DNA of 64,000 bases from Anthopleura xanthogrammica (taxonomy: Eukaryota > Cnidaria > Anthozoa > Actiniaria > Actiniidae), in the NCBI GenBank assembly GCA_964019055.1, contig OZ025218.1, positions 3,432,169 to 3,496,168 of the forward strand, given 5' to 3'. Of this stretch, positions 11,895-23,931 are shown in pieces (the first letter of the stretch is position 1; each line of letters starts with the position of its first letter). Made by a program: the position numbers and the translations under genes. The notes under the pieces are model-generated. The model was not told the origin of the DNA. It did not search any database and was given only the letters and a program-made list of their open reading frames with translations.

Positions 11895-12446
11895 CAACCT
11901 GTGGAGCAACGGATTCAGTATAAAATTCTTATTATTACTTTTAAATCTCTGCATGGACTGGCTCCTTCCTATCTATCTAACCTTTTAAATTCTTACATTC
12001 CTGCTCGTTCTCTGAGATCTTCTTCGTCTAACCTCTTGCAAAGGTCTACCTTTAATCTCAAAACATATGGTAAAAGATCCTTTTCAGTCGCTGCTCCGTT
12101 TTTATGGAATTCCCTTCCAGAGGATATTAGAAAAAATTTCTTCTATACATATTTTTAAAAAACATTTAAAAACTCACCTTTTTAATATAGCATATTCTTA
12201 AAAATTGAAATGTTTTAATTTATATAGTTATTATAATTGATGTGTATTTTTACTTCAAGTAATGTATGAATTAATAAAATATATATGATATATATACAAA
12301 AAAGTAAATGTATAAAATGTAATTGTGTTTTTCATGTTTTTGAATTTTTTGATATTTTGTCTTTTTTGATTTCTGAAGTGTAAAGCGCCGATGAGCTCAA
12401 GGATATCGGCGCTATATAAATGATAATTATTATTATCATTATTATT
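11895..12446 (+). mobile_element. 3' end of a LINE-type (non-LTR) retrotransposon, 5'-truncated
   Basis: The plus-strand frame 11901-12158 encodes the C-terminal tail found after the reverse transcriptase in many animal non-LTR elements: a YKIL-type start, ITFKSLHGLAPSYLSNLL, then YIPARSLRSSS, GKRSFSVAAPFLWNSLPEDI. A frameshift near 12135 interrupts it; the remaining tail (IFKKHLKTHLF, then a stop) continues in another frame to about 12199. The 3' UTR carries a hairpin (agcgccgat ... atcggcgct) just before TATATAAATG and then ends in an ATT microsatellite, as such LINEs do. The element lacks the catalytic core and cannot be active. Confidence 0.85.
12378..12446 (+). repeat. LINE 3'-terminal hairpin and ATT tail
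   Basis: The 9-bp arms agcgccgat and atcggcgct enclose a short loop, followed by TATATAAATGATAA and ATT/ATC units. A stem-loop followed by a short tandem tail is the usual recognition end of LINE clades that end in microsatellite repeats rather than poly-A. Confidence 0.75.
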
Positions 12447-14025
12447 AACTTAAATTTTCTCGGCCGAAATAACACCTGAGATATGGTTCTTTCTAAGGTT
12501 CATCCATACAGTGTCTTACCGTCGGCTTCTCCGTGGGAATTCCTTTTCTAAGAGAAGGACACCAGACTATCTTCGAAAATTCCAATAGCACCACAGGTAT
12601 CCCAAGCTGGGTTTCTGTGGTATCCTATCGAACTAATAAGGCAATGTATGGCAATTTTTAGAAAAAATTAAAAATCAGTAAATCACACAAATAAATGTTC
12701 CTACTTGTGTTTCGTGTTTTCCTTTGAGTATCTGTGAAGTTTCGGGTCATTTGCAGCAATATTGAGTGAGTATCGTGGTGGAGTATCCCTCGTACTAAAA
12801 ATACACCAAGATACGGCCCCGAAAGTGTTACGAGATTGAGTCAGACTGTACAAGCATGTACTGAATATAAGCTGCTATGATTGGGATGGTAATATTAAAT
12901 GAAAGCTTATACAAATTACCATAATGGGAAATCAATAGGCCACTTTCGAAATATTAAAATTCTTGCACGATGCTGAGGCTCCCCGAATAAAAATGTTCAT
13001 AATTGCATTAAACCTCAAATTTTAGAGTTTCCCAGCCAGCTGATGTGAAAATAGTGACTTAGAAATGACATCACTACAAAACTGAGGCGTCATGCAGACT
13101 GCGAAAATCGGCTTACAAAAAATTATATCTGAGATAAATCTAGATTTTCAGGAGACATTATTGATATTTTGTATGAAATTAGTGGAAAAATATAAAGAGT
13201 TGACGGTTTCCGGAGTCTTCTGGCTACTAAGGATGACACCTCAGCTTTGCAAATTTTCTCGATTCTGATTGCATGGCTAATTTTTTTCTCAGATCAGCTG
13301 GAGAGCCTACGATTGTCATGAGGAGGCTTTGGGTACGAGAATGAGACTAGACACTAAAACCTCCGTTAGTACTTAAGGAAACGGAAGTGACGAGACTTGC
13401 CCATATTTAAAGGGTCAGTGCAGTGTTGCCATCGAGGGTTCCGTGATTAACGTAGGGGTGCAACCGTACCAGTCCAGACTCGTGCCCAGTCGCTTCTCTA
13501 ACTCGCGCTATGCTTACTATGCGCGCTGTGGTTGATGGGAAGGATTTATTCTGTTCGCAGTGTATCAAGGGAAGGAAGGAAGAGAAAAAGTGTTTGCGCG
13601 GATTCGTCATTAGGGATCATATAAACAACGTCGAATAGACGTAAGTGATGACTGGGCACTAGTCTGCAACCAGTCCCCCTCGATCCACACAATGTGAGAA
13701 GACTCGCTGTTTATGCTATAAATAGATTCAAAAGTCTTCGACTATGATTGCTTCACATGGCTTTGCTTTCCCAATTAAGTATATGGCATGGTCCGCGGTC
13801 GAACCTTTTTCAATCGTTCACCGTCGTGTAGTGTCAGTGTAATGTATTGTTTGTTTGTTGTTGTTGTTGTTTTCGTTGTTGTTTGTTTGTTTAGTCATTC
13901 AGCGCCACGTACAAAATTATAATTATTTCGGCCTTGAGCGGATTCTATTCGGTCCAGTACAGTACATTGATCGAGGATCAAGAATTTACTCCATGCCAAA
14001 TACTAATTCTTGTAAATTCTAATAT
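12447..14025. other. Gene-poor interval with dispersed repeat remnants
   Basis: The stretch 12960-13160 (CTGAGGCTCCCCGAATAAAA, ACATCACTACAAAACTGAGG, and a following TAGATTTTCAGGA) recurs inverted at 26825-26945 and in part at 23725-23800, so it is another dispersed family. TTG/GTTT simple repeats lie at about 13850-13890. I see no gene. Confidence 0.55.
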
Positions 14026-14245
14026 GTATCGCGATTCTCCTATAAGTTTGATCGGGAGAGAGCCGCCAATATAAACCCGTATTGTCGGCTCAGAATTACC
14101 GCGCGATAGAAAAATCGCGATACAAACTGACTCATTGCGATTTTGAGCCGCCAATACGGGTCATATTGAAGGCGTTGGAAGAAAATATATTTTCTCCCAA
14201 CTAGCCGCCAATATAATTAAACCCGTATTTGCGGCTCAAAATCGA
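14026..14245. mobile_element. MITE, family with a second copy at 59691-59942
   Basis: It starts TATCGCGATTCTCCTATAAG and contains several GCCGCCAATA / TATTGGCGGC-type inverted motifs and ATATATTTTCTCCCAACTAG. The copy at 59.7 kb shares the order of all of these. No coding capacity. Confidence 0.8.
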
Positions 14246-14891
14246 ATTAACTTTTAAGTGTAATGTATATTGAATTGTATATCGTAAGAATAGCTTGATT
14301 AATTTTTGTAATTTGCTTATCAATTTTTGCCTGTTTGTTCTTGCTGCTGTTCTTTGTCTGTGTATGAGATTTGGAGCCAATCTGACAAGTTTTAGTCTTT
14401 TTACAGGCCTACGATTATAAATACTGAGTCCCACTCACCTGTGGTGTAATTTTCTCTTAAAACAGACTTCCGTGCTTGAGACCCAGATTCACGGTGGTAA
14501 GCCAATATAACGGTCAGTGAATACTGATTTACCATACCTTTCTTTCCCTGAGCATTGTTACTTCTTTCCTTTTAACTCTTCATTTCATCCTATATTTTGA
14601 TCTATATTTTTTGAATAACACGAGGGAAGTCTCTTCGTGTTGTTTACGGACCGACACAGAACATCGAAGATCGTTCTTACATTTTGTAATGTTTTAAAAA
14701 AACTCCGAAGGAGCTAACGAGTTTTAATGAGTAGTGAATGATGTGAAAATCTCTTCCCAAATCTCTTTTACACTTTGTCATTAAGGCTTGCCTAGCAACA
14801 GCACGAACTACTTTGCCGGGATTCTGGTAACGGCAAGTCCGGCTTCTTTTATTACGAGCAATGTTCAAATCTAAATTTTCGCACTGAAGCA

Positions 14892-15043
14892 TTCACCGCT
14901 TTCCATACATTGATTCACTAGTCAAACACGAAGCATTTAGTCGAGGTTGCAAGGTTCAAATTGAATAATCCTTTGAAACTACCTTGATTGAATGCTTTGT
15001 CCGTGACCATTGAACCGATGTATGGAAAGTGGTGAATGAGAGT
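14892..15043. mobile_element. Small fold-back element (copy 1 of 2)
   Basis: Inverted ends (cgctttccatacattg ... tgtatggaaagtgg) enclose an inner inverted pair (GGTTCAAATTGAATAATCC and complement-like TTTCAAAGGATTATTCAAAT in the other copy). A second copy lies at 37749-37897. Confidence 0.75.
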
Positions 15044-15345
15044 ACCGTTTTGCGAGTGACAGAGAAAGATACATTAACAAAAATAACAAGCAAACGAAAA
15101 AAAAAACCAAAAAAAAACAAAACGGCATAGCGCTGGTAAAAAGTAACTATAACAGTATAAGAAACTGTCCAAAACTCGAGGTCTTGAATCTTATTATATG
15201 TTTATATTATAACCAGAGAGGTTTCTTGGCAACCATACTGCAGGGCAGGAACAATGCAATGCTTTTGCATGACAAGAGTTTCATTACTCAAAGAATAAAT
15301 ATATTATTTTGCTCAAAAACACTGATGTCGGCCGTGGAACCCTTT

Positions 15346-15911
15346 ATTCTACAAAACTACCGTTTCGAGTTCTCTTTTACGTTGTGTTAGCCTCAATTGT
15401 GCGTAAATTATGCAGAAATTTAGATAAAACTCGTGAAATTTCAAAGTATTTTTATTGTCTTCTTTACACACAGACCTCTTGAATTTCCACGGGCTGTTAC
15501 TGAATAAAAGAATTAATCATATCCATTTTGAAATCATTAGCAAATCCTGCAATCTGATTGGCTACAAAGTGTGCGATTTAAGCATTAATCGCACTATTTT
15601 GAATCATTAATTGCATCATTTTGTCAACCACTCACTTTTGAAGCTACATATAACTGTTGAGTATTTGAATATATTGAGATTTCAAAATGGATATGATTAA
15701 TAGGTAATAGAACTTTGTGTCGTGCAATTTTGGGCTGAAATCACACTCGTGATTAACAAATTGCACTTCCGCTACGCGGTCGTGCAATTTTGTAATCACT
15801 CTTGCGATTTCAGCCCAAATTGCACTCCACTTAGTTCTATTACCATTATATATTACACGGTTTTGAGGCTAACACAGCGTAAAAGAGAACTCGAAACTGG
15901 AGTATTGTAAA
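15346..15911. mobile_element. Fold-back element containing two inner palindromes
   Basis: Outer arms: CGAGTTCTCTTTTACG and GTTAGCCTCA on the left, with TGAGGCTAAC and CGTAAAAGAGAACTCG on the right. Inside are two independent palindromes: about 15512-15702 (attaatcatatccattttg / caaaatggatatgattaat) and about 15702-15846 (GTAATAGAAC, GTGCAATTTTGGGCTGAAAT and complements). These look like successive insertions of different MITEs into one host element. Confidence 0.8.
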
Positions 15912-18603
15912 TCAGTTCAGATGTGAATTGTTTGTACTATATTTCATTTTATCCATTCATGGCCGCAACCACGTTATTTTCACAATAACTAGATATTCAA
16001 AAATGCCCATGTTAGAGCTATGTTTGTATTATATTAGCTTTAAGATTTCGAAATCATGGTTAAGAAAATAAATAAATTAGATTAATATTTGCTCAATAGC
16101 GGTTAAGATTCTATCCTGTTTTTATCGCCATCGCCTGCGTTTTTGATTGGCTTTTTAACACATTTGCCAAAGTTGGATTGAATTGAAATTCATACCAGAC
16201 ATTAGCCTTAGATTGAAGTTTATGACGATGGACATTTCAGTGGAATCGATGTCTCTATGGCAACAGTAAGCAAGAAATATTGAAATCAGTTTAACTTAAA
16301 TTGTACGCGATCCTGACGAGATCCAGGAAAACGGATCGATACCAACGTGACAATATTGGGCAAAACAAAACAAAATTGAAGGAAAAAAAAAAAAAAAAAG
16401 TTTTGATTCTGATTAAATCTCGAAAACATTTTTGACTATCGATTTTGGGCATTAAAAAGAATCGCTCACTTTGGTTATCTGGTTATCTGATGGTTCAATG
16501 CCAGAAATTGCTTTCACTAGTGTAAAATCTTCCTCATACTAATAACTTCACTTCCTTTAGTCTGCATGGAGATATAGCTCTTCCTCGCTCTTTACAGCGA
16601 TTTTTTTTCTGGAGCCATTACTGATTCACTTATAAACAGAAACTCCCATAGCATATGTCTAACTTAGAATCTCAAAAACGGTTGGATAGATCAGTGAGGT
16701 CGGCCTTCAGAGGGAGATCTCCCTTCCACCTCCTTGGATAGATTTAAAAACTTAATAATCTCTTTCTGATATTGCAAGCAATATTATCTCAAAGTTTCAT
16801 TCGCATTGATTGATTTTAACACGAGTAGAAAAATGTCTAATGATTGGGTCTCAAAGTAACATTTTGTGTAAATATATGTTACGCTAAAGTTAGCACATTC
16901 CTGCTTGACTGACTACTCTGCCCTTCACAACAACATTTTGAATAATTCATGGCGGCTTTTTTTATCAGTTCAGGTGTTTTTCTATCTTTTTGAAACCCTA
17001 AGTTTTCCCGATATGAAAGACAGTCTTGTAAAAACACGATAAGCAGTGAGAAAACACAATTAGCTTGTTTTTTTCCTTTAAAAAAAAACACTAAATCCCA
17101 AACCAATAAAAGGCTTTAATTTATAGAATGAAAAGAACCTTACTCATAAATCACTTAGCAATCTGCACCCGAATCTGTCCATTATCCATATGACGTATTA
17201 TTTCTTTAAATACTCCTTGTAGTTCTAGTCTGCTTTGCAAACTCGATTTTTTATGCTCAAAAATCTCGCCAACAAATAAAGTCTCCTAAACCGAGCCGTT
17301 TATTTATTTTCCAATATGCACGACTGGCCAATCACAGCGAATTTTTCATAGCCCAGGAAGTAGCTTTTGATTGGTTGGCCGCCGTTGAAATTCAAAATGG
17401 CGTTTGACGAAGTAATGAAGTTGGTTTGAGATTTATAAAAGAATTTCGATTGCATGCGATACGAGAGGTAGTAGAAGGCAAAAAAAGACGTTTTTTATAA
17501 ATATGCCAAGGATTGTGGGAAGTCGATACACTGAGCGTATCAGACATTAGCGAAAGCTGTGTCTTAATTTGCTTTTCATTCTTGACCTTCATTTCAACTT
17601 ATCCCACCTGAAATGATTTCATTTAGCTCGTTCAACTTGTTTTTCAAACAAACAAACAAACAAACAAACAAAAATTAATAAATAATATGGAAATAACCTA
17701 AACTCTAAGTCGGCCTTCTGAGAAACTAATTCTTAATCTGTAAAGCAAAAGTCATGGCAATTGACTCATGTCCAGGAAAATTTAGCAGACCGTAGTGACG
17801 GACCAATTCTAAGTTCTTCGTGCATTACATAATGACCGATAATCAGAACTGAAACTATTTATAAGGATGTATGCACATCACTGAATGTGTTAACAAACGT
17901 ATAGCCTCTAAAAACACTCACTTTCAAAACCCGGGAGAACGATCAATGAATTAAAATACCAGTTAGAGTAAAGCCACATTAAGAACTCAGTCATCGTACG
18001 TATCACAGCTGATTTTACCACATGAACATGATATTTTTCTTGAGGTTTTCATTTTTATTTAATACCAATCGGTTTTGTGTTAAATTTCTGAAAAACAATA
18101 CGATAGCCATAAAAGCAATATCGGTTTACTGCACAAGCAAACCAGTCAGTCATTATAAGATTTAGATTTAATATTCAAAGCTGTATACTACAAGTGGAAT
18201 CATTTCGGTGTTGAACTACTGTAAATCTTACGATGAGTCGGAGAGGCAGTGAGTCTACAAATAAACTAAGGAAAGACCACTTACCTCGGCTTGTAGAAAA
18301 CGTTTCTTCCATAGTTCATCTAGAAGTTAAACGGCATCTTGCAGTGTATGTTTTGACTAACACAGGAGGATTAATTTAGTGGGCTCACGGATAAAAGGAA
18401 ATTTATACATTAGCTGGTATGTTCCCTGGTAATTAGGATTTTCCATCTGGTATGTCGTATTTTTGCATAATTGGTATGTAGTAATAATCCCCTTCTGGCG
18501 GCTGTGATGTAAGCTGATGATGACCGAGGTTGAGAAATGGTCTGAAAAAAGAACATTTGGACGAGAAGCGAAGCTGCGAGACCATACATAGTCATTTGAA
18601 AAA
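15912..18603. other. Interval with no supported gene
   Basis: Contains an A-run (16383-16400), an AAAC repeat at about 17645-17672, and short open frames of no recognisable family. A minus-strand stretch ending in a GTAAGT donor near 18294 could be an untranslated exon, but nothing else supports it. Confidence 0.45.
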
Positions 18604-18955
18604 ACGACTCCACGACTACGCGACTGAACCGAAACGGAGTATGGGTAGAAATCGCTGAAGCGCTTTTAATTAAATTAAATTAAATTAAATTAATATAATT
18701 TAAGATTATTCGCTCTGAAGTAGTTGTTTTTGCTTACTGAGAATGAGATAACACAAACAGCAACCCTTTCAACGTTTGTCTTCGGGTTTTGCGAAAGGAA
18801 GACAAAAGTCTATGACTAATATTCAGTCAGAGATGTTCCCAGTTTTTAAACTGTTTTAACTTAAAAGTCAATAAAATACTATTTCTCATATTTAATCAGT
18901 GATTTCTACCCATACTCCCGTTCGGGCTAGTCGCGGAGCCGTTCAACGACAACGT
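18604..18955. mobile_element. Fold-back element enclosing a TTAAA repeat
   Basis: The terminal motifs ggagtatgggtagaaatc (left) and gatttctacccatactcc (right) are inverted copies. A short relative of one end is seen at 62876-62925. A (TTAAA)n run lies inside at about 18669-18695. Confidence 0.65.
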
Positions 18956-20399
18956 TTTTTCAATTAGCTGTATGATATTTTGAGGATCATTTCTGAATAC
19001 TACATACTAAATAGAGCATTCCAAGACCGAAATGCATTTTGGGTCTTATGGGCAATATTGAGTATTTTTGTTTTCAAGACAAACGTGCGCTTCTCTTGCT
19101 TCGTTAACTTCTTTTTTAATAAATTCTTTTTCATCATAAGCTAAATGAAGCACATCCAGGTGTGTAGTGCCAAATATCTTATCCTTTTTAATCGAAAATT
19201 AGAAAAAACAAAGCCGAAATCAATTACACAAGTTTTTAAGAATTTTGAAAACTTTTTTATGAGCTGAAAATAAAATGTACTGTTTAATAAACGAGTAGGA
19301 AGTTTTATCAGGTTTAAAACCAAGAGAGAACTTAGTTAGTCAGTTATTCAGGATCTAATTCATTCGAAATAAAATAGATAATAAAAGTACAATTCAATTC
19401 AATAAAAGTACATGCAGCCATTTCCTAAGTGCCGCTGTTGCTGTACATGTGGAGTTCTTCGTTGGGCAACTTTCTGTAAATAAGAGAAAATAGTGTAGAT
19501 TACGTTTGTCACGAAGGATTTTTCTGGTGGGACTAGCTCGTCCTCCGCGACACACGAGAATACTTTGGAATTATTGATTGTTCTTTTATTTCTGCATTGC
19601 TCTGTATTCCTGCTCTGCTTCTATCTGTGTGTAACTCTGTGAAACTCTGTGAAACTCTGTGAAACTCTGTGAAACTCTGTGAAATTCTGTGCTACAATCC
19701 CTTAAATAATGGTTGTGAGATTGACAAGATGACGTCAAGCCTGATAACCATAAACTGTCATTTACGATTACAAGATAGTATTATCTAAAAATGTCATTTC
19801 AGCAACATTTCTAATTAAGACTTGTTGTTTTGTATCTGCCGATCTGTCAATTATTCCTTTGCCGCAATTAATTTCATTGGCACTGACATCTCGATTCCGC
19901 AAACATGAGCAGTTTCTGAACAGTCTTTTTACCTGTCATGTTTTCTTCTGCTCTCTATCTTGGAATTAAAATATCATTGTCTTTTTTCAGACTTTATGGC
20001 ACAGCGGCGAACAACAACATCTGTTTCTCTTAATTAAATACAATTATTTTTCTGTTACCGTATTTTCTCATTCACGTCCCGTCCCTTAGGAAAAATCTCT
20101 CCTTACACGTTCTTACTCCTTCACTATGACATATTAGATCACTCGCCTGGAAGTTAATTTGGCCTCAATGTAAACTTACGCGTTGCGTTAATTGCGTTTT
20201 TAGCAATAAAGTCTTTATTATTATCGCCTCTCAACTCTGAGGACTCGGGTTTGTTGAGTTTGTTGGTTTTCATCTTTCCCCAAAACAAGTACACTAATTC
20301 AATTCAGTCCAATGATTCGATCTGTGAGTTAGCCGTGCCCTGACTTAGATTAGCCCAGAGGTAATTGTTTCAGGGTTAAATGATATATGGAAGGAAGTT
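18956..20399. other. Interval with an 11-bp tandem repeat, otherwise featureless
   Basis: The only clear structure is the tandem repeat at 19628-19690. The rest is AT-rich and is the 3' flank of the minus-strand gene at 20400-21520. Confidence 0.5.
19628..19690. repeat. 11-bp tandem repeat
   Basis: The unit aactctgtgaa is repeated about six times with one late substitution (att for act). Confidence 0.9.
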
Positions 20400-21520
20400 T
20401 TATAGAAAAAAAAATTCGTGGATGCTTGATTTGAATAATTTCATCGTATTCCCATTCATGATACCTGTTTGTGTCGATACTGGTTCATCCTGTTTGACCA
20501 CAAATGAACTGGTCTGGTCCACCTCTGTTGCAACAGCTGTGGTTTCTTTCCCTGGTGACTTTGCTGCTTTGGCCTTACGTCTCCTTCTTGGCTTCTTCTT
20601 GGCTTTTTCATCATTTACCTTTTCAACTATTGGTTGGTCAGCAAGACAGCAGCCAATCAGGATCCCTTGGGTCATAACGCGATCTTGTTTTGGTGCAGCA
20701 TGTTTCTTGAAAGCAGCTGGTTGATGTCGTTCAGGAGTTTTCTTGCATTCAGTCTCAGTCCTGGACGCTGCCACGCCCAGCTGGTCACGTGCTTTAGAAT
20801 CAGATCCACTTATTTCTTCATTGCCCTTTTCCATGATCCTTGTGTTTCCACTGGTATTCATGATAACAACTTGGTTGTTAGGCGCAATGAGTGAAACAAG
20901 ACACTTCACATCATCATAAAGCGTTGCTGGAAAAAGACACATTATTTGGTATTAAACACTGCATGTATTGGCTTCTGCCATGATGTATAACTGAATCAAA
21001 ATATCGAGATTTCCTTACCAATAGCTGTCCAAATGAGTCTCGGTACAAATAAAACAAGGTACACCACAAATCTCCAAATGATCATGATTGGAGGAACAAC
21101 CTTGCTGAGAGTTGGCAGAACGAGCGACCAAAAAAGAATGACATCTTCAAAAACTATGACTGGAAAAGAAAAAGAAATGCATGTCTGGGACTCATCGCAT
21201 TTCCAGGAAAACCACTATCGTTATTGTATTTCCATTGTGAAGTTGATTGACTTACCGACACCTGACAGGATGCGTCTGGGTACAAATAAAATGATTTGAA
21301 GTACAAATCCCAGGATGATGAGAATCCAGGAGGAATCATCTTCCCTTCTTTGAAGGCTGCTCTGCCTGACAGACCTTAATCTACCAGGCAGTGCCTGGAA
21401 AAAAAGCCGAAGAAATATTAGTTTGAGCAACTGATTCGATTTTCACGCTATTCACTGTTCAATATAAATCTTTGAGTGCCGTGGTATACCGTGGTGTACG
21501 GAGTTGAATATTCTTACCAT
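20400..21520 (-). CDS. Four-exon gene for a small membrane protein with a basic C-terminal tail (unknown family)
   Basis: Minus-strand exons join in frame: ATG at 21520-21518 (the start codon is the last codon of exon 1, directly before GTAAGA), 21394-21256, 21159-21019 and 20926-20400 (TAA). Introns are 123, 96 and 92 bp, all GT/AG, with good pyrimidine-rich acceptors. The product is 269 residues. Residues about 24-45 (WILIILGFVLQIILFVPRRI) and about 49-92 (including VILFWSLVLPTL and WRFVVYLVLFVPRLIW) are strongly hydrophobic, giving two or three membrane segments. The motif LFVPR followed by R/L-I and a small residue recurs at the ends of exons 2 and 3, suggesting an exon duplication. The last exon is hydrophilic, with a lysine/arginine cluster (KAKKKPRRRRKAKAAK) that is probably cytosolic. 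I recognise no family. The start codon is the least certain part; the three downstream exons are well supported by frame and splice sites. Confidence 0.65.
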
Positions 21521-23029
21521 ATATCCGCATATAGAAACGTTTCAAATATCTTTCACGTCTTGATGAATAAATCGTAGTGAAAATGTGCAACTAGTCTTAA
21601 AATGACGAGGTCCGATTTGGAAGATTTAGAATAATTAATTTATTGCTAATTGTATGTGACGTTGAAATTGGAAGATGACGTCAGTTACTATAGAAACCTT
21701 TCCCAGGTTATTTATGCTGCTTATTTATGGACTTGTTTGCTGTTTGAAAAAAAAGTACCATAACTAATTTTGCTCAAGACAGTTCCTTCCTTCCCTTCTA
21801 CTATCCCTCTCAGTTCGATTCACACCCTGTGCTGATAATAACCTTTGTTGAACATTGTAATAAAAAAGGGTCGCCGCATGGTAATGACTGTCTGTTGTAC
21901 TTCGTAATATAATGTTAAAAATTATTTTTTTCTGAAAAAAAAAAAAAAACACGAAAAAACCCTGCAGTCAGTCAAAACTATGTCACATCACTAGCACGGT
22001 AATAATCTGAGACCAAAATGCGGTGGGCTGTGAGCTATAAATTTAGATCCGAAGGAAAGTGATAACTGTTTTGTCTTTTTAGCCAGTTTGCAACAAGTTG
22101 ATATCTAAATATGCCACCATGGTGCACCTTTGAGCGATGAACAGCGCTGACCCTCGGTCTCAGATTCCAGATTTCAGATCTCCCACCGACTGTAACGTTT
22201 TTGAAATAGGTGTATACTCAGAAACACCAAAACTAGTTATGCATGAGATCAGTAAAAGCGATTAAAAAAGATTAATCACTCGATTCCCTCGTCCAAACAG
22301 TGCGCATATTCAGTGACGACATTGGTATGGACTTAGATGGAATTAGAAGAAGATGATAATTGCGTATAAGTATCTGGGTGTGCTCGAAGCTGATGATATT
22401 CTAAAATCAGAAATAAAGGCCGAAAAGCTACGAAATTAATATATAAGGTTGAAAAAACTCCTTAAGTGGAAGCAAAAATGGAGGAAACCTCATAAAAGCA
22501 ATCAATACATGGGCTCTGTCATCAATTCGCTACAGTGGAGAAATAGAATGATCTGCAAGAATTGGGCCGAAAAACTAGAAAGTTGATAATGTGGTTGGAT
22601 GCGCAGATGTTCCGACGAGCGATATATAAGAGACGCTTGCAGTCGAAACGTCGCGGTCCTCTACAAATGACCCTCAATCTTGAGACAAACAAATAAGTAT
22701 CATTTCCTACTATTCCACGATGAATAATATTTTTTATTCGATTAGAACGTTGTTAATTATGCATGTGTGGAGCCCTTCACCCTATAGATCTTGTATCAAC
22801 CGTATCTATTTACTAAGAACTGGGGGAGGGCGTGGCCTTATCACTATTTTAGATTCCATCAGAATGGGAGAAGGAAGCCTTGCACAGCATCTAAAAAATA
22901 GCGAAGAAAGGTTGTTGATTGCGGCTTGGAAAATAAGGAAAAATCTATTTGTGCAACCGAAGGATTATAAGGAAAGAAAGAGAGACGAGAGGCGGGAAGA
23001 AATAATGACAAAATAATAGTAATACTAAC
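21521..23029. other. 5' flank of the membrane-protein gene and dispersed repeat fragments
   Basis: Contains the likely 5' UTR and promoter of the gene ending at 20400, an A-run near 21937-21952, and a repeat fragment around 22585-22715 (listed separately). No other exon is recognisable. Confidence 0.45.
22585..22715 (+). mobile_element. Fragment of a dispersed repeat with CGAAACGTC core (Penelope-like?)
   Basis: The segment gcttgcagtcgaaacgtc, then GGTCCTCTACAAATGACCC and GAGACAAACAAATAAGTAT, recurs at about 38299-38375 and, degraded, at 63795-63870. In the other copies it is preceded by CCTGATGA. CTGATGA plus CGAAAC plus GTC are the conserved cores of the hammerhead ribozymes reported in Penelope-like retroelements, so this may be a remnant of such a terminal repeat. 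Assignment is tentative. Confidence 0.45.
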
Positions 23030-23091
23030 AACAACAATAATAATGATAACAATAATAATAATAATATTAATAATAATAATAATAATAATAA
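23026..23091. repeat. AAT-rich microsatellite followed by a G-run
   Basis: AAC/AAT units ending in AAAA and a run of nine or more G residues to about 23104. The reading frames across it are artefacts. Confidence 0.9.
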
Positions 23092-23277
23092 AAGGGGGGG
23101 GGGGATAAAAGAAAGAAAAAGAAAAAGTCAAGCAGCATTGTAACAATAGGTTAAAGGTTTCGGTTAGGTTTTGAAATGTCAGTTTGAAGTCTTAGGTCTT
23201 GGGAAAAGACCCGACTAGTAATTTTACCAGGGAAAAATCATATTATATATCAATTTTTTCTGAGGTTAAAATAAAAT

Positions 23278-23370
23278 ATAATAATAATAATAATAATAAT
23301 AAGTAATAATAATAATGATATAATAATAATAATAATGCTGATGCTGCTGCTGCTGCTGATGATGATGATA
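23278..23370. repeat. AAT and TGC/TGA trinucleotide microsatellite
   Basis: AAT units change to TGC and then GAT units. It is a compound microsatellite, and the overlapping poly-Leu/Ala/Tyr frames are not genes. Confidence 0.93.
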
Positions 23371-23429
23371 AAATGCTTCTATAGAAGAACAAAACAGCAA
23401 CACAAAGAAAGCTGCGAAAATTAGCCCCC

Positions 23430-23628
23430 TTCACAGTTCCCTGCGCCATCTTGAAAGGTAGCCGGGCCTTTGCATCGAAGCGAGACACACAGTGAGCTTG
23501 CAATGATAGAGACATGTGAATAATTGTCCAAGGTGTTAAAAAAGGTCTCTATCGTTGCAAGCTCACCGTTCGCCTCGCTTCGATGCAAAGGCCCGGCTAC
23601 CTTTCAAGACGGCGCAGGGAACTGTGAA
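23430..23628. mobile_element. 199-bp near-perfect palindromic MITE
   Basis: The left end TTCACAGTTCCCTGCGCCAT and the right end reading GGCGCAGGGAACTGTGAA are inverted. The arms extend about 90 bp (CCGGGCCTTTGCATCGAAGC and complement, GGTCTCTATC and complement). A half copy is at 33556-33690. No coding capacity. Confidence 0.88.
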
Positions 23629-23931
23629 TGGGACTACTGCATTTTTTAGAACTTCAAAAAGCAATAATAGCCATGAAATTCCGTATATATTGTAGGACAA
23701 ACAGAGGTTTATAAATGTTGTAGCTCGATACGTCCTGAGGCTCTCCCGAATAAAACTGTTCAAATTTGCATTAAAGTTCAAAAGGATCAGTTGATGTAGT
23801 GCTGTAGGTTCGATTATAACGTTGTTGAGTAATGAACTGACTAGCATTTCATTTCAAAAAAATTCTTATTATTGCCAAAAGGTAGGAACGTCGTATATGG
23901 TATATTATTTTATTCCCACCAATAAATGTAT

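Noticed and set aside
20380..20894. Plus-strand open frames opposite the membrane-protein gene
   Set aside because: They are antisense shadows of the minus-strand last exon, whose frame joins three splice-supported exons.
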